In this document: in pieces, positions 45,150 to 57,200 of the stretch
How positions within the stretch are numbered: the first letter of the stretch is position 1
Layout: each line of letters starts with the position of its first letter
DNA from: Ustilaginoidea virens
Taxonomy: Eukaryota > Ascomycota > Sordariomycetes > Hypocreales > Clavicipitaceae
Assembly (NCBI RefSeq): GCF_000687475.1
Contig: NC_057316.1
Span: 558,001 to 622,000, forward strand
Reading direction: 5' to 3'
Length of the DNA: 64,000 bases
Translations under genes and position numbers: made by a program
Notes under the pieces: model-generated
Database searches by the model: none
The model's input: only the letters and a program-made list of their open reading frames with translations
Told to the model about the DNA's origin: nothing

Positions 45150-45760
45150 CTGATCAGTGGTGATAACTACCACTCATAGGATAATTATATCCCGTAAAGA
45201 ACGGTGTATCATAGATCAGTAAGATTACTCTCGAAGAGACGATTTCTGTTATAAATCGTGCTAATTAGGAAGGCAGATAACCTATTCTATTAAACGGTTA
45301 TGCTGCCAACTAATTAGAAGAACGATGTGGACCTCTTCCACCTCCGTCTATCACAAAGGAAGAAAATATACTGACTATTACGATCTTTAAAGATACCCTC
45401 AGTATATATAGGAGGCGGCTAACCCATTTTATTAAACGGTCACCTGCTTACTATAAGAGGTAAATAACCTATTCCGTTAAACGGTTATTTTACTAATTAA
45501 CCCCTTCTTTTCTTTTTTTTACCCCTACCGGTAAAAGCCCTCTTATATTCCTTATAATAACCTTGTGAGGCATGAGTCTTATACTCTTTATAAGAGGATC
45601 GAATCTTACACTCCTTATAAGAGTGAATATTATACTCCTTGCAACACACTCCCCCCCCCCTCTTAAACCCTCCTTTTAATACTATAGTACGATCACGATC
45701 ATCAATATTACAACCGGCACTGCCCGAAAGGCTATAATAATTTGCCCCCTTACTTAATGA
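45150..45760 (+). other. E2 5' leader with three hairpin repeats and a poly-C tract
   Basis: It begins CTGATCAGTGG, the probable primer-binding site. The motif ATAACCTATTCTATTAAACGGTTAT occurs three times in variant form (about 45277-45301, 45419-45443, 45463-45488), each able to pair AACC with GGTT. Near 45560-45640 a CTCCTTATAAGAGT-type unit recurs, followed by a run of C at about 45650-45661. Confidence 0.6.
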
Positions 45761-47950
45761 CAATTGGGCCACTGCGATAGAGCCAATTACCCCTGATGCT
45801 ACCACTGTGGCATTATATAACCGCCTGGCCTTCTTGATCTACACCTATGAGAAGGATTATATAATTGACGATAACCTATGGGAACTATTTCACGAAGACT
45901 ATAGTGAATAGGATAAACAACTATTTAACCGCGTTAATCCTCTATTCCTATGCGAATTCCGCATATACCTACGGGATTACGGCGTATATATCGGAGCATC
46001 AGGCTCTATTATAATACCTACCTTAATGGAATGCCTTCAATAATAATAGAACCCTAAATGGCTTTAAGAAGAGATCGACTATTAGCTAGGCTGTAAGATG
46101 TTCCGGTCACGCCTCAACCCTTATAGGGAAGCATTAGTACCTATCGGCAATTTCGATAAGGAAGTCACAGGCTTACGGAATTCATCACGAGTACCTATAA
46201 CAGTCATAAGAATATTATTACGAAGGCCCTTATAAGCCTCAACAATAAGGGACTTTACAATACCAATGGCACGATCACAATCGTAATAACCTATTATCCC
46301 CCCCTCTATATCGAAAAAGCCTCTTGCCCCTACCCCTACCGAAGAAGAAAGGGGCCGGTCCTAGCAATCAAAAGGGAAGATGCCTATTTACAATAGGCTG
46401 CTATTTGAAACAGGGGAAAGCTTCTATTATTAATAATAATATATAATAGCCGACGAAGATTATAGCCCAACCGATCAAATATTACACCCTAAGGGTTATA
46501 CCCCTAGCCGGGCTAGCCGAGGCGGCTATCTTAATGCCCCTCGAGGTTATAGCATGCCTAATAGAGGTCGGGTCATAGGCCCTGATAATATGCTTCCTTT
46601 TATAGAGGACCCCAATGATACCCTCTAAGCTAATGCCGCCACCGCCCGTAATACCAGATATCGGGCCTAAATGCCTCATCCGATAATACCAAAAATAGGC
46701 ACGGCACCCGGCCCTTCCCGTCAATATCGCCCTACCTAGGCCGATGAACAGACCGTCTTAACGGGAGGACCGGTAAACCCAGACCGACCCGAGTTATAGG
46801 ATGACCCCGTAAGAAACCCCGCCAGCCTACCGCAAGGCAACTAACAAACCGTTCCAAAATACCCTCTAGAATACCCCCAAGAAGATTATACCCAATAAGG
46901 GTTCAGCCAAAAAGATCATACCCGAACCAGATATAATGATATTTCCAAGAAGATATCTAACCTCTTATACAGCTATCATATAGAGGATAGATATAGCAGC
47001 AAAATAGATGATTTTATTATACCAAAAGTCATTTCTTTCAAGAGCAAATACCGCCTATTAGGATTGCCCGACTATGCATTTGCTAGAGCTTTTCAAATCA
47101 TACTAATCGGCGATGCTAAGACCTATTACTTTAATAACATCAAACGCATTCGCAATACCCTCACTTTTAACGATATAGTCCGCAAAGTTAAGAGCTATTT
47201 TGAAAATAAGAGTACAAAGCAATTCTATTTGCACCGTTAAAATAGAACAACACTCCAATCAACTATCGCAAAACATCCCGATAAGTCAAAGCTAGAATGC
47301 CTCAATATCCTATTAGAAGAACTTCAATGCCTATATTATAGTCTTTTTCCCCCCTTTACAGTTAATATAAAGCTTCATCGATAAATACTTAATGCTATAA
47401 GGGATACCCCTAAATATAGCCAGGCCTTATATCGTCATACCCCTATATTTGAAGGCCTTACCGCTAACTTATAGCGATCCCTTTCTATCTATAAGACTAC
47501 CCATATAACTTAATAGCATCATTTCCTTTAATAACAGCCTCAGCAACATCAGGATGTTAAAGATATTGATATCGCTAATAATATAGCGTTATTCACAGAT
47601 TATAGATACGGTCAATCCCATAATTGGTATCAACGCCCCTAATGATACAGACCCCCTCAACGCCGTTTTGGCCTACATCAACAGTATTAATAATAGAATC
47701 GTGCCCTTTCCGATAGGCCCCGTTAAAGACGTTGCTTCATTTGCAATAAAATAGGGTATTGGTCATCCAACCATTCTACCAAAGAGCAATAAGAATTAAA
47801 GGACCGATAGATAAAGAACCAATCCTACCGTACTGCCCCCGATGACAAGAAATTCTATATTTTCTTATAAGAATACAAAGAGCCCGGCCCCTAAGGCCTC
47901 GAAGAAGAAGCAGAGGCTGACCTTAACGATATTATCAGTAATATCGAGGT
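45761..47950 (+). pseudogene. Copia E2 gag relic
   Basis: N-terminal segment with FRIYLRDYGVYIGASGS (about 45950-46010), a disordered Arg/Pro/Tyr-rich middle, then FIIPKVISFKSKYRLLG (about 47010-47060) and a Cys knuckle remnant CFICNKIGYWSSNHS (about 47735-47780). In-frame TAG and TAA codons are present. The exact start was not determined. Confidence 0.72.
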
Positions 47951-50900
47951 AATAATAGCAGGGGATACATAATAGAATATAGAGAAGGCTGCCACACCGC
48001 AAATTACAGCTACTCAGTATTTCCTAGCCCCTAGTAACGACCCGTCACCAACATCATCTATCGAGATATTATAAGCCCTGCAAGATGAATCGTGCCGATA
48101 CGCCTTTTTACAAATTAACCCCTTCCAAATGCCCTCACTACTACCGGACCGTAATTCTGCCTTTCTAGAAGAAGAACGCTATGGTGACTATACCTTCCGC
48201 GGAATCCTACCGGATACCGGCGCTTTAGGCCTATCAACAGCAGGCCTAGGTCAAGCAAAGACCTTAATGCGATTGATGAAGACCCTAACCATCGAGACAA
48301 CTAATAAGAAGCACACAATAAACTTCGGCGTAGGCTCCGCCATATCTTCCGGCATATTGAATGTCCCAACGATATTCGGCAATATCCCCTTCCATATTCT
48401 TAATAGCGGCACCCCCTTTTTATATTCTATTACGGATATAGATAGGATAGGCGTAAAGCTTAATAATCTTAATAACCTACTCATCTAAGGGGATATTAAG
48501 GTCCCAATTATCAGGAAATAGGGACATCTATAGTAGACTCTCAATGCCACAGATACTACAGCCTTTCATCTATCGTCATAGGAAATCCGTTAGCTATATC
48601 GTCGATTCGGGCACCCTTCTATTAATAGGCTCTCCAAATTGCTTTAATAGGCTGGTTATAATGATATTAACCGCAATATCATCAAGAGCATTACCCACAT
48701 ATACTATTAATGCCAGATGAACGCAAAGGCACCTAACCGATTTAAGTTCACTCTAAAGGATAACCGCTAATTTAACTATAAGATAATCGTAGATATCCTT
48801 TATATTGATAATCGGCTGGTATTACATATCGTAGATCCTGCAATAAGCTTCTAGGCGGCTAGGTTCCTCGATCTATAAAAATAGAAGGCCCAAGACGTCT
48901 AGAATGCCCTTAAGGAATGCTAGATCGATACTTACCTTAGCCTACCGGATTAAATAGTTTACGATACCGGACCCAACTTCGCCTCTGCCGAATTCCGCTA
49001 TAATGCCTAGCTTCTATCTATCAATATAGATGAAATTCCTATAGAAGCCCATAACAGCATTAGCAAAGTCGAAAGATATCACGCCCTATTACGCAGAGCC
49101 TATACCATCGTCAGTAACGAAGTAGGCGATCTAATAATAAAGGAACAGAAATTACAGCTCGCTATAAAGGCTATTAATAACTCGGCTGGACCTAATAGTC
49201 TAATGCCTACGTTATTAATCTTTAGAGTATATCCTCGACTTACGGATGATTCACCCCCTAGCTTATCAGTATTACAATATGCCTTAACGTTACGAAAGGC
49301 CACTAATGAAGCTAGGAAATGCCTTGCTAAGCGTTAGGTTTATAATGCCCTCGCCCAATAAAATGGCCTAGATATACAGCCTATCCACCGACTACCCCTA
49401 TAATCCGATATACGGGTATGGCGAGAGAAAGGTGGCTGGCATAGGCTATACCGGCTAATCAGCCTCGATGGTAAGACCTATATTGTATAAATGCCATATA
49501 GCCCGGTCAAGTTCCGGTTAACGGTCGTCAAGCTATATAACCACGACCCCAATAATACCGAAGATATCATCTATGCCGAAGGCCCGGCCTGCCCCGGCAG
49601 GTTAGAAGTCAGGATACCGGCTACAGCCGCACCTCTAGCCGCAATAACACCTGCAACCGTGATATATCTGTCACCAGCTACTGGCTCTGATCAAGCCAGG
49701 CCACTATTACCATCACCAGTAAGGGTGGTATCCAACGTTATAATCAATAAGGACCAAGAAGAAGCTCTCGTTAACGCTATAGCTTCTAATACCGTTATTA
49801 ACATATCTTTCCTAACCGCGAAAGAGTAAGCCGACCTATAGCTTACTAGCTAATTACGCCGGGAAGGGAAGATTATAACCCCTAGAGCCCCTTTCAAATA
49901 GTCTAACCGTATAGAGATAGAAGCATTATAGGCCCGCGATATATTCCGATTTATTACCTTTAATATCGGTAAATATAGAGCCCAACGTCTCTTTAACTTA
50001 CGTATAATACGAGAGATTAAGGGCAAAGGCACGGATACGCCATATAAGAAGTCACGACTCATCATACAAGGTTATAGTGATAATAAAAAGCAATTAATAT
50101 TGACTTAGTCCCCTACAATCCAACGGGCTAGTCAACGGTTACTTATATCATTAGCCCCATCACTATAACACTCTCACGGCTTATTCCTCTAGATACATAA
50201 TATCACACAGGCTTACATGCAATTATCTACCACCCTCAATAGATCGATTATCGCTAAGCTACCTAAGCAGATAGCGCATTAATACCCCGATAATACGATT
50301 ATAGAAGTGGTAAAGCCACTGTACGGAATAGCTGAGGCAGGCACCTACTGGTGGGCAACGTACTTCCGGCACCATCGCGAGAAGCTGGGCATAACCACTT
50401 CAACCTATAACCCCTGGTTGCTAATATCCACTGACGATACTGACCGTACTGGCGATACTAGCGATACCGTATGCTTCGGTATTATGGGTATGTAGACTGA
50501 CGATACCCTCGGACTTAATAATGATGCCTTCTTCCAACGGGAGGAATTAGAGCTTACTAAGGCAGGCTTTAACGTTAAGCCTAAGACGAGGCTATCGCTA
50601 ACTATGCCCCTGATATTCAACAGATGCATATTGACAGCTAGTAGTAATGGCATGACCTTATGCCAGAAAGGTTAAAGTAAGAAGATCACGACCATCGATA
50701 AGAATACGCCTACAGCCTAGCGTAATTATATCGAATAACGCGCTTGTGGCGCTTATGTGGCTATAATCTGCTAGCCTGAGGCCTCTTTTGACCTATCTAT
50801 CGCGGTATAACACTAGCAACCTAACCCTAATGATATCGCAAGGTTGAATAAGCGCCTTTAATAGCAGCGTAATAACCAGAATCGTGGCTTGCGGTATATC

Positions 50901-51476
50901 AATCTAGCCCTTACTACAGCCAAGCTCTTTGTATTTATTGACGGATCCTTTGCCAACAATAAAGATTTAAGCTCCTAGATTAAATATATTATTATGCTAG
51001 GGAATAAAAAAGAGGATAACCCTACGGATAATGCCTTCCTGCTGACCGGTAATATCGTTACTTATAGCTCTATAAAAAGTAAGCGTATAATACGCAGTGC
51101 ACTCGCTTCGGAGTTGTATAGTATGGTGCAAGGGGTCGATATCGCATATACGATAGGCACAACCCTTAATATGATTACCAGTAGGCTGGGACTACTAAAG
51201 ATTCCTACGGTAGTATGTATGGATTCTTTTTCGTTATACGAATGCCTTATCAAGCTAGGCACTATAAAAGAGAAGAGGCTTATAATAGATATTATGGCCT
51301 TGCGATAGTCATACGAGCGCCGGGAAATCTACAAAATTCGCTAGATTAATAGGAATAATAATCTCGCCGATATAATAACCAAGGGAACGCCCAATAAAGC
51401 CCTTAAGACCTTTGTCGACTAAAATAGGGCTGTTATATGTGTAGAAGGGTAGGTAAAGAGGCCGGTTAATGTCTGA
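47951..51476 (+). pseudogene. Copia E2 pol relic: protease, integrase, RT, RNase H
   Basis: Protease LPDTGALGLS (about 48207-48240) lies in an open segment 48129-48488. Integrase follows with IVDPAISF-type core, ASAEFRYNAQLLSINIDE and VERYHALLRRAY (about 48800-49110). After a linker the RT shows M-stop-TDDTLG at about 50490-50510, the stop replacing Gln of a QTDD motif. RNase H (50920-51480) contains ASELYSMVQG and ends at TGA 51474-51476. It is the least decayed member of its family here, with a handful of stops. Confidence 0.8.
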
Positions 51477-51770
51477 CTGCGTTTGGAAGGTATTGGTGAT
51501 ATCATGGGTGGCAAGTGTGTGGATTTTCCTATGTTTAATGTTGTGTTGTTGTACTGCGTTTACTGCTGCCCCTTTTTGCCCCTTTGTTTTGGCTACGATA
51601 TTCAACATACCGGCTGCTGTACGGTATGAGGCTGTATAAGCCGGCCGCGCGGCGCGACGGCATTATCGGCGGCACAACCTGCCGAGACCGCGCCGCACTT
51701 TCTTTTCTACGTGTGCGCCTTACATCCTAGCGATTCCGATGTTTGCTTCTATAAAAAGAGAAGCTGCCAG

Positions 51771-52101
51771 TGTCGGAATCGCTGTCGCAAGGTGCCCAAT
51801 TGGGCACATTGCGACGGATGTGCCGCGCACACTGCTGCGCACGATATGGCCACTTTTGCCCCTTTACCCCTGAGCCCGGTAGGGCACGCGGGCAGCCCGA
51901 CCCGACTGCGCCGATGCACGTGACAACGGCACACGCACAAAAAGGCCACATCGTGTAATTACCCTCTTTTGCTTCCTTTCTTTCCTTTTAGATATTCAGT
52001 CATTAGTAAAGTCAATAAATCCTTTACTTAGTGACCTCACGGTACATGATACCACGCGCGCGACCCTACGTACAACTGGGTACCCCGAGTTTATATCAAT
52101 A
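51771..52101 (+). repeat. LTR-E (3' LTR of E2, 331 bp)
   Basis: Starts TGTCGGAATCGC, ends TATATCAATA, preceded by the purine tract AAAAAGAGAAG. Differs from the 5' LTR at nine positions by eye. Confidence 0.9.
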
Positions 52102-52649
52102 AATCCCTCTATCGTAATATTAATAGGGGTAGGCATATATATTAGAGAGAGAGGGAGCATTTAGCGTATAATAAAAGAAGGAAGAAAGTAATTAATAAAA
52201 AGAAGGAAGGAAGGAAGTAAAGAAGGAAGCAATAATCGGGCAGGATATTATAGGCATTCCGGTTGCTTATTTAACTATTAAATATAACGGTAAATAGGTT
52301 CTTTACCGTAGATATTATTGCGGTTTAGGGTCGCTTGCGTAAGAACCTACGTTTTGGCCTACTAATTGTATCACGATAGATTTAGCGCTATATCTAGCAT
52401 AACTAAAGATATCGTAATATTCAGCTATCGTCACTAGCTGGTACACTCAGTATAATATTTAGCGATTGTTCTTTATGATATACGAGTAGGGAAGGTTAGA
52501 CACAATCAGTTTATCCCTTAGTTTGTAATATCTATAGCCATTCCTCTAAATAGGCTAGATCACATTCCTTATTAGCACGACTTGATTAAATCGTCTCTTT
52601 TTGCTAGTCCTAGCTAATCTATAAAGTGAACTTTAACTTTACTGATCAA
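52102..52649 (-). other. E1 gag start and 5' leader
   Basis: The minus-strand ATG at 52136 opens MPTPINITIEG, which continues across the E2 insertion at 44813 as LLPERLRPYANTIIED. E2 therefore landed about eleven codons into E1 gag. From 52137 to 52649 is the E1 leader: GA-rich repeats near 52145-52225, no recognised structure elsewhere, and TTGATCAGTA next to the LTR. Confidence 0.7.
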
Positions 52650-52980
52650 TATTAGTATCACATCAAGGGGTACCCAGTTGTACGTAGGGTCGCGCGCGTG
52701 GTATTATGTACCGTAAGGTCACCAGTCAAAGGTATGATTACTTCTTTAATTATAACTGACTAACTAAGAGGGAAGAAAGGAAGCAAAAGAGGAATTACAC
52801 GATGTGGCCTTTTTGTACGTGCCGTAGTCACGTGTATCGGCGCAGTCGGGCCGGGCTGCCCGTATGCCCTACCGGGCTCAGGGGTACAGGGGCAAAGTGG
52901 CCACATCGTGCGCATCGGGTGTGTGCGGCACATCCGTCACAATGTGCCCAATTGGGCACCTTGCGACAGCGATTCCGATA
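52650..52980 (-). repeat. LTR-E (5' LTR of E1, 331 bp)
   Basis: Plus-strand ends TATTAGTATC and ATTCCGATA, both terminal dinucleotides altered by transitions. It is the intact partner that reveals the Helitron-like insertion in the other LTR. Confidence 0.88.
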
Positions 52981-52985
52981 GTAGG

Positions 52986-53444
52986 TGCCGTAAATGCCGT
53001 AGAAGCCAGGTGCCGTAGGTGCCGTAGGTGCCGTAATATAAAAAGGTGCCGTAAGTGCCGTACCAAAGGTGCTATAAGTGGGAGAGTATAACAGGTGCCG
53101 TATAGTGCAGTAGGTATCGTGCACTAGGTGTAAAAGTGTTATACAGTGGTATAGTGTAGTAGATATTACACTATAAAATCCGTAGGTGCTGTAGGTTACT
53201 CCAAAAATAACGTAAGGTTACGCTAAAAGTGCCGTGAGGTTATGCCGTAAGTTGCCGTTAGGTACGCCGTTAATTGCCGCAGGGTAATACCGTAGGTAAT
53301 AAAGGGTAAGCCAAAGGTAATAAGGGTAAGCCGAGGATACTAAAGGATAGCTATATTAGTAGTACTAATAAGCAAGAGAGACCAAGGGGTGAATACAAAA
53401 GAGGTAGGGTAAAAACAAAGAAGTAAAAACCCGGGCTCATAACC
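52986..53444 (-). other. A2 leader, LTR-proximal part, with primer-binding site
   Basis: Contains AGGTGCCGTA-type decamers (about 52986-53280), the complement of the A3 leader repeats. The primer-binding site, GGTTATGAGCCCGG on the minus strand, is at 53431-53444, directly next to the 5' LTR, with no mutation. Confidence 0.75.
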
Positions 53445-54219
53445 TATTGCAATTTTCAAGGTCACTATAAAAGCAGAGCCTTACTAGCTAGCTAGATGGC
53501 ACGAGACTGTCTGCGACCTGTGAACTAATCTTAGTATAAATACTAGATTTTTCACCAAGTCCTAAGACTATACAAGTGCTATAAAGCAGGGCAAGTGTAA
53601 AGGCAAGGCAAATATAAGATAACCAGAAACGCAGGGAAGGTGGAAGTTAAAAGGCATGTAGTGCATTAACAGACTCGATTGTGCTTCCCTTCTACAATCT
53701 AGAAAGAAGGGGAAAAGCTATCCTATATATACACAAAGGAGGGGTGGGCCCATGCATCCAAGGTAGCCAGTAAGAAAGCTCCCCGTAATGCTCGCTATGC
53801 CACGTATATGATACGTCAGCAAACCCACTATATCCGGCCTTTCCAACCACCCTAACCACCGCACTAGTAACTAGCCATTACGCTAGTAGACTAACCACCA
53901 CGCTAGTATACTAGCCACCACACTAGTAGACTAGCCACCACGCTAGTGACTAACTACCACACTAGTGGACTAGCCACCACACTAGTAGGCCGCCACCACG
54001 CTAATGGGCTACCACGCTAATTTAGCAATGCCACACCTTTTTAACAAGGCCTACCTTACTTGATATACAGTAAATAATCCACTGAAAATCCTTAAGGTAA
54101 AAGGCAAAGGCCTAAGGTAAGACTACCATAAGTCCAAGAGGCGGTATAAAGGCCAGAAGGTTAGTAGACCAGCAGGGCATTAGGCCAGCAGCCTAGTAGG
54201 CTACTATAGGATTTTAACA
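53445..54219 (-). repeat. LTR-A (5' LTR of A2, 775 bp)
   Basis: Plus-strand ends TATTGCAATT and TTTTAACA. Minisatellite at about 53855-54020. Followed by ACCTT (54220-54224), the right copy of the A2 target duplication. Confidence 0.9.
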
Positions 54220-54224
54220 ACCTT

Positions 54225-57200
54225 GCAAAGGTTAAGGGTGCCGCTACTAATAGCAATAGTAGTAAGCCAGCTAGTAATAATACTAGCAAGGGTAGTAAAA
54301 ATATTACTACTAACGTCAACAAAAAGAAACAGGGGTCTTTTACCTAATAAGGGTCTTCTTTAGCCATATAAGGCAAGCTGAAAAATAAGAAGAAGAAAGA
54401 AAAGAAAGATTTAGCTAATAAAGCAGATACCCTTTAAAAGACTAACAAAAAGGAAAAGACTATTAATTTCTTTATATTAGGAAATTATAATACTCTAAGT
54501 CTTACACCCAGTAAAATAGCCTATTCTTCCTTATAAGACCGCAAATATATGCAATTTCTAGCTACCAGCTATAGTGCATAATCCGGTGGGAAAACGCTAA
54601 CAGATTCTTTACTCTACGATACTAGTTCTACGGTGCATATTATTAACGATAAAAAGCACTTTACCTACTTCTAACACTATACTGGAAATAGACCAGTCAT
54701 CAGCACAGGTGGTGGCCTAATTAAGCCCAGTGGGTGGGGCACAGCGCGTTTTACCGTGCTATAGGGTACCAACCCACCTTAGTGGGGCACCTTAGAGCTA
54801 ACCAACGTCCTCTTCATACTAGCTTTTGATATTAATATCTTTAGCGGCATTAAACACTATCTAAATCGTGGCAGTATTTAGGGCTAAAGCCTAGTTAACA
54901 GCAATAATAAGTGTATTAGGCTTTTTAATTTTAAAAAGTATGGCTTCTTTTTATAATAAAAAGGGGTAGATTCGCCGTTTTTATACTATACTAGCTAAAA
55001 TCATCCGGCTTTATATAGTATCTCGGTCGAAATACCCGCCTTAGCCAACCTAGAAGAATATAAGGAATATCCCCTGCTAGAGGATTTACCTACCCTACTA
55101 GCTAACTCGGACCTTCTACTAGCTAATTCTTAAGCTAATCTATTAGCTAATTCGTAAGAAATCCTATTAGCTGACTTATTAGCTAGTCCTAGTTTTTCGG
55201 TGGTACCAATAGAGGCTGCTATTCCCAATACAGCCCAACCACCACAGAGGGCCCCGGTCACCCTTAACCCAGCCCCAGTCACAATATTAGCTACTAATAT
55301 AGAATATTAAAAGCTGCTATTACTAGCCGGACTTTAGTATATCCGGCTTAGGCATATTAGAATCCAACTTTTAAAGAAAACCTATGCATTAACTATAGGG
55401 TTACCTGATCTCAATAAGGTAAAGGATTTCAACTGCATCGCCTGTAAAAGGGCGAAATTAGTATAGCATTTTACATTAGGGGCTATATTAGACCCTATGC
55501 ATTATTTAGATATTATAGAGGGCGATATCTTCTAAATTAACCCTCTACTATATAATAAACGCCCTATTTGCCTTATCTTAGTAGACCGGAAATCTCGCTT
55601 CCGTTAAGTGCATTTACTACCTAATAAGAAAGAACCTATAGTATTCCTAGTATTATAGGGGTTCTTTTAAAGTCTTAGGAATCGCTACAGTAAATCAGCT
55701 ATTGAATTCTACTATAATGGTGGTAAGGAAATTAATGATATTATTACAGCCTAGCTAGCTCTTAAGGACATAGATTTTTTAACCTCTTCCCCTTATATTT
55801 ATAAGCAAAATGGGTTAGTAGAACGCTCTATATGGGTTATTATTAACTGACTTAAAGCTATTATGCTTTAGTCTCGGTTACCTTCTTACCTTTAGTCTAT
55901 AGTGATTCTTAGTATTACTACCTTAGTAAATCTAATAGTAGTTTTAAACTATTCCTCGTCACCTTTTAAGGAATTAAAGAAGGATTTTCCGGAAATTATA
56001 TACTACTACCTACCCGACCTTACTAGCTTTAGGGCTATTAATGCGGCTATAGAGGTGCTAATCCCTCTAGAAAAACGGGTCATCAGCTATAAGCTGGCCC
56101 CCCAGACCGAGTTAAGTAGGTTACTAGCTACGCTAGGTAATAGCACCTACCTCGTCTACATCCTATATCGCCAGGTCGTCACTAAGACCTCTTTTATTAC
56201 CTTCACCTACTAAAATAAAGGTATAGGCCCTATTTTAAGTGGCCTAAAGGGCACTTTTAATTTCTAACCGCCTTCTACTTTAGAAGGGGTAAATAACGAC
56301 TAAATTGCTTTAAAAAAGCCTATTTAGAAGTCGCCTCGCCTAAATATGCCTATTTTAGGCGTAGCTAAGCGCATAAGCCTACTATAGGCCACGGATCCAA
56401 TATAGCCTACGGGCCCACTACAACCAATAGGCCTAATACAGCATACGGATCCACAATGGGCTACAGGCCTACTATAACCAGTAGGCCCACTACCACTAAT
56501 AGGCCTGCCACAACTAGTGGGCCCACTATACCTAATAGGCCTACTATAGCACTCTGCAACATTTCCTAGCAATTCGCCGTCTTTCGATTCTAAATTGCTT
56601 TAGCCTAACTTAGCTTTTCAGCTTAGGTAAGACGGTCCTTTTTTACCGACTAAGGAAAATACAGCCTTTTCCCATACAAAAAGGCTATAAATACTAGAAA
56701 ATACAAAAAGCGCTTATCACTAGGAATCTTAATCTTAGAGATTTTCCGAATCTATTACAAAAGTAGGCATACCCCGCATATATAAAAATTCTGACTCGCC
56801 CTATATAGTAAATTTTTAATGGTTCGAATCTCAAAACCCTATATATACTGATTTTCTGCGACTTTCCGACATAATAGATTCTGCCTTTTCGCCTGGCTTC
56901 TTAATAAATACAGCATTTTGCCATAGTAAAATACTGCCTATACTAGAATATCTAAAATTCGAGAGTCTAGATATTGCATTAAATGAGAGACCGTGGGAGA
57001 AAATATTTCGAGTATTAGAAAAGCTGCCTATTTAGCTATATTAGATTAGGGCTACTAGGGGTAGAATTAGAGGAGGAATACAGCTATAGATATAAGACAT
57101 ATAAGGTATCCTAAATTACGGATATTATAGGTCACTTCTTAACCAACAGACTGACTAATAGACTGACTAATAGTCTGACTAATAGGGTGCTTACCACCCA

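Larger units (their letters stand above)
44819..52101 (+). mobile_element. Copia family E, copy E2 (complete 7.3-kb structure, inserted in E1 head to head)
   Basis: Both LTRs (44819-45149, 51771-52101) are 331 bp and differ by 8 transitions and 1 transversion by eye. AATCC flanks it at 44814-44818 and 52102-52106. Plus-strand gag, protease, integrase, RT and RNase H are in Copia order. It lies in opposite orientation inside an older copy of the same family, so E1 and E2 bodies form a large inverted repeat. Confidence 0.88.
37200..52980 (-). mobile_element. Copia family E, copy E1 (complete structure, inserted in A2 leader, split by E2)
   Basis: Left LTR 37200-38528 (331 bp plus a 998-bp insertion) and right LTR 52650-52980 (331 bp) are in the same orientation. 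GTAGG flanks the element at 37195-37199 and 52981-52985. The minus-strand body is 38529-44818 and 52107-52649, interrupted by E2. It is strongly mutated: RT reads QTND and stops are frequent. Confidence 0.85.
7070..54219 (-). mobile_element. Copia family A, copy A2: one element stretched to 47 kb by nested insertions
   Basis: The 3' LTR (7070-7846) and 5' LTR (53445-54219) face the same way and are bounded by ACCTT on both sides. A2's own sequence is 7847-9818, 17907-18439, 34294-35894, 36651-37199 and 52986-53444, in the correct order for a minus-strand Copia element. Removing the four insertions (B2, D, solo LTR-A, E1) with their duplications leaves about 6.7 kb. A3 is 7.4 kb; the difference is mainly a missing central part of gag. 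The RT motif here still reads YVDD, but many stops make pol non-functional. Confidence 0.85.

Noticed and set aside
44819..52101. Reading the LTR-E copies at 38255, 44819, 51771 and 52650 as ends of two side-by-side elements
   Set aside because: Orientation and duplications (AATCC and GTAGG) only fit E2 nested inside E1, and E1 gag rejoins in frame across E2.
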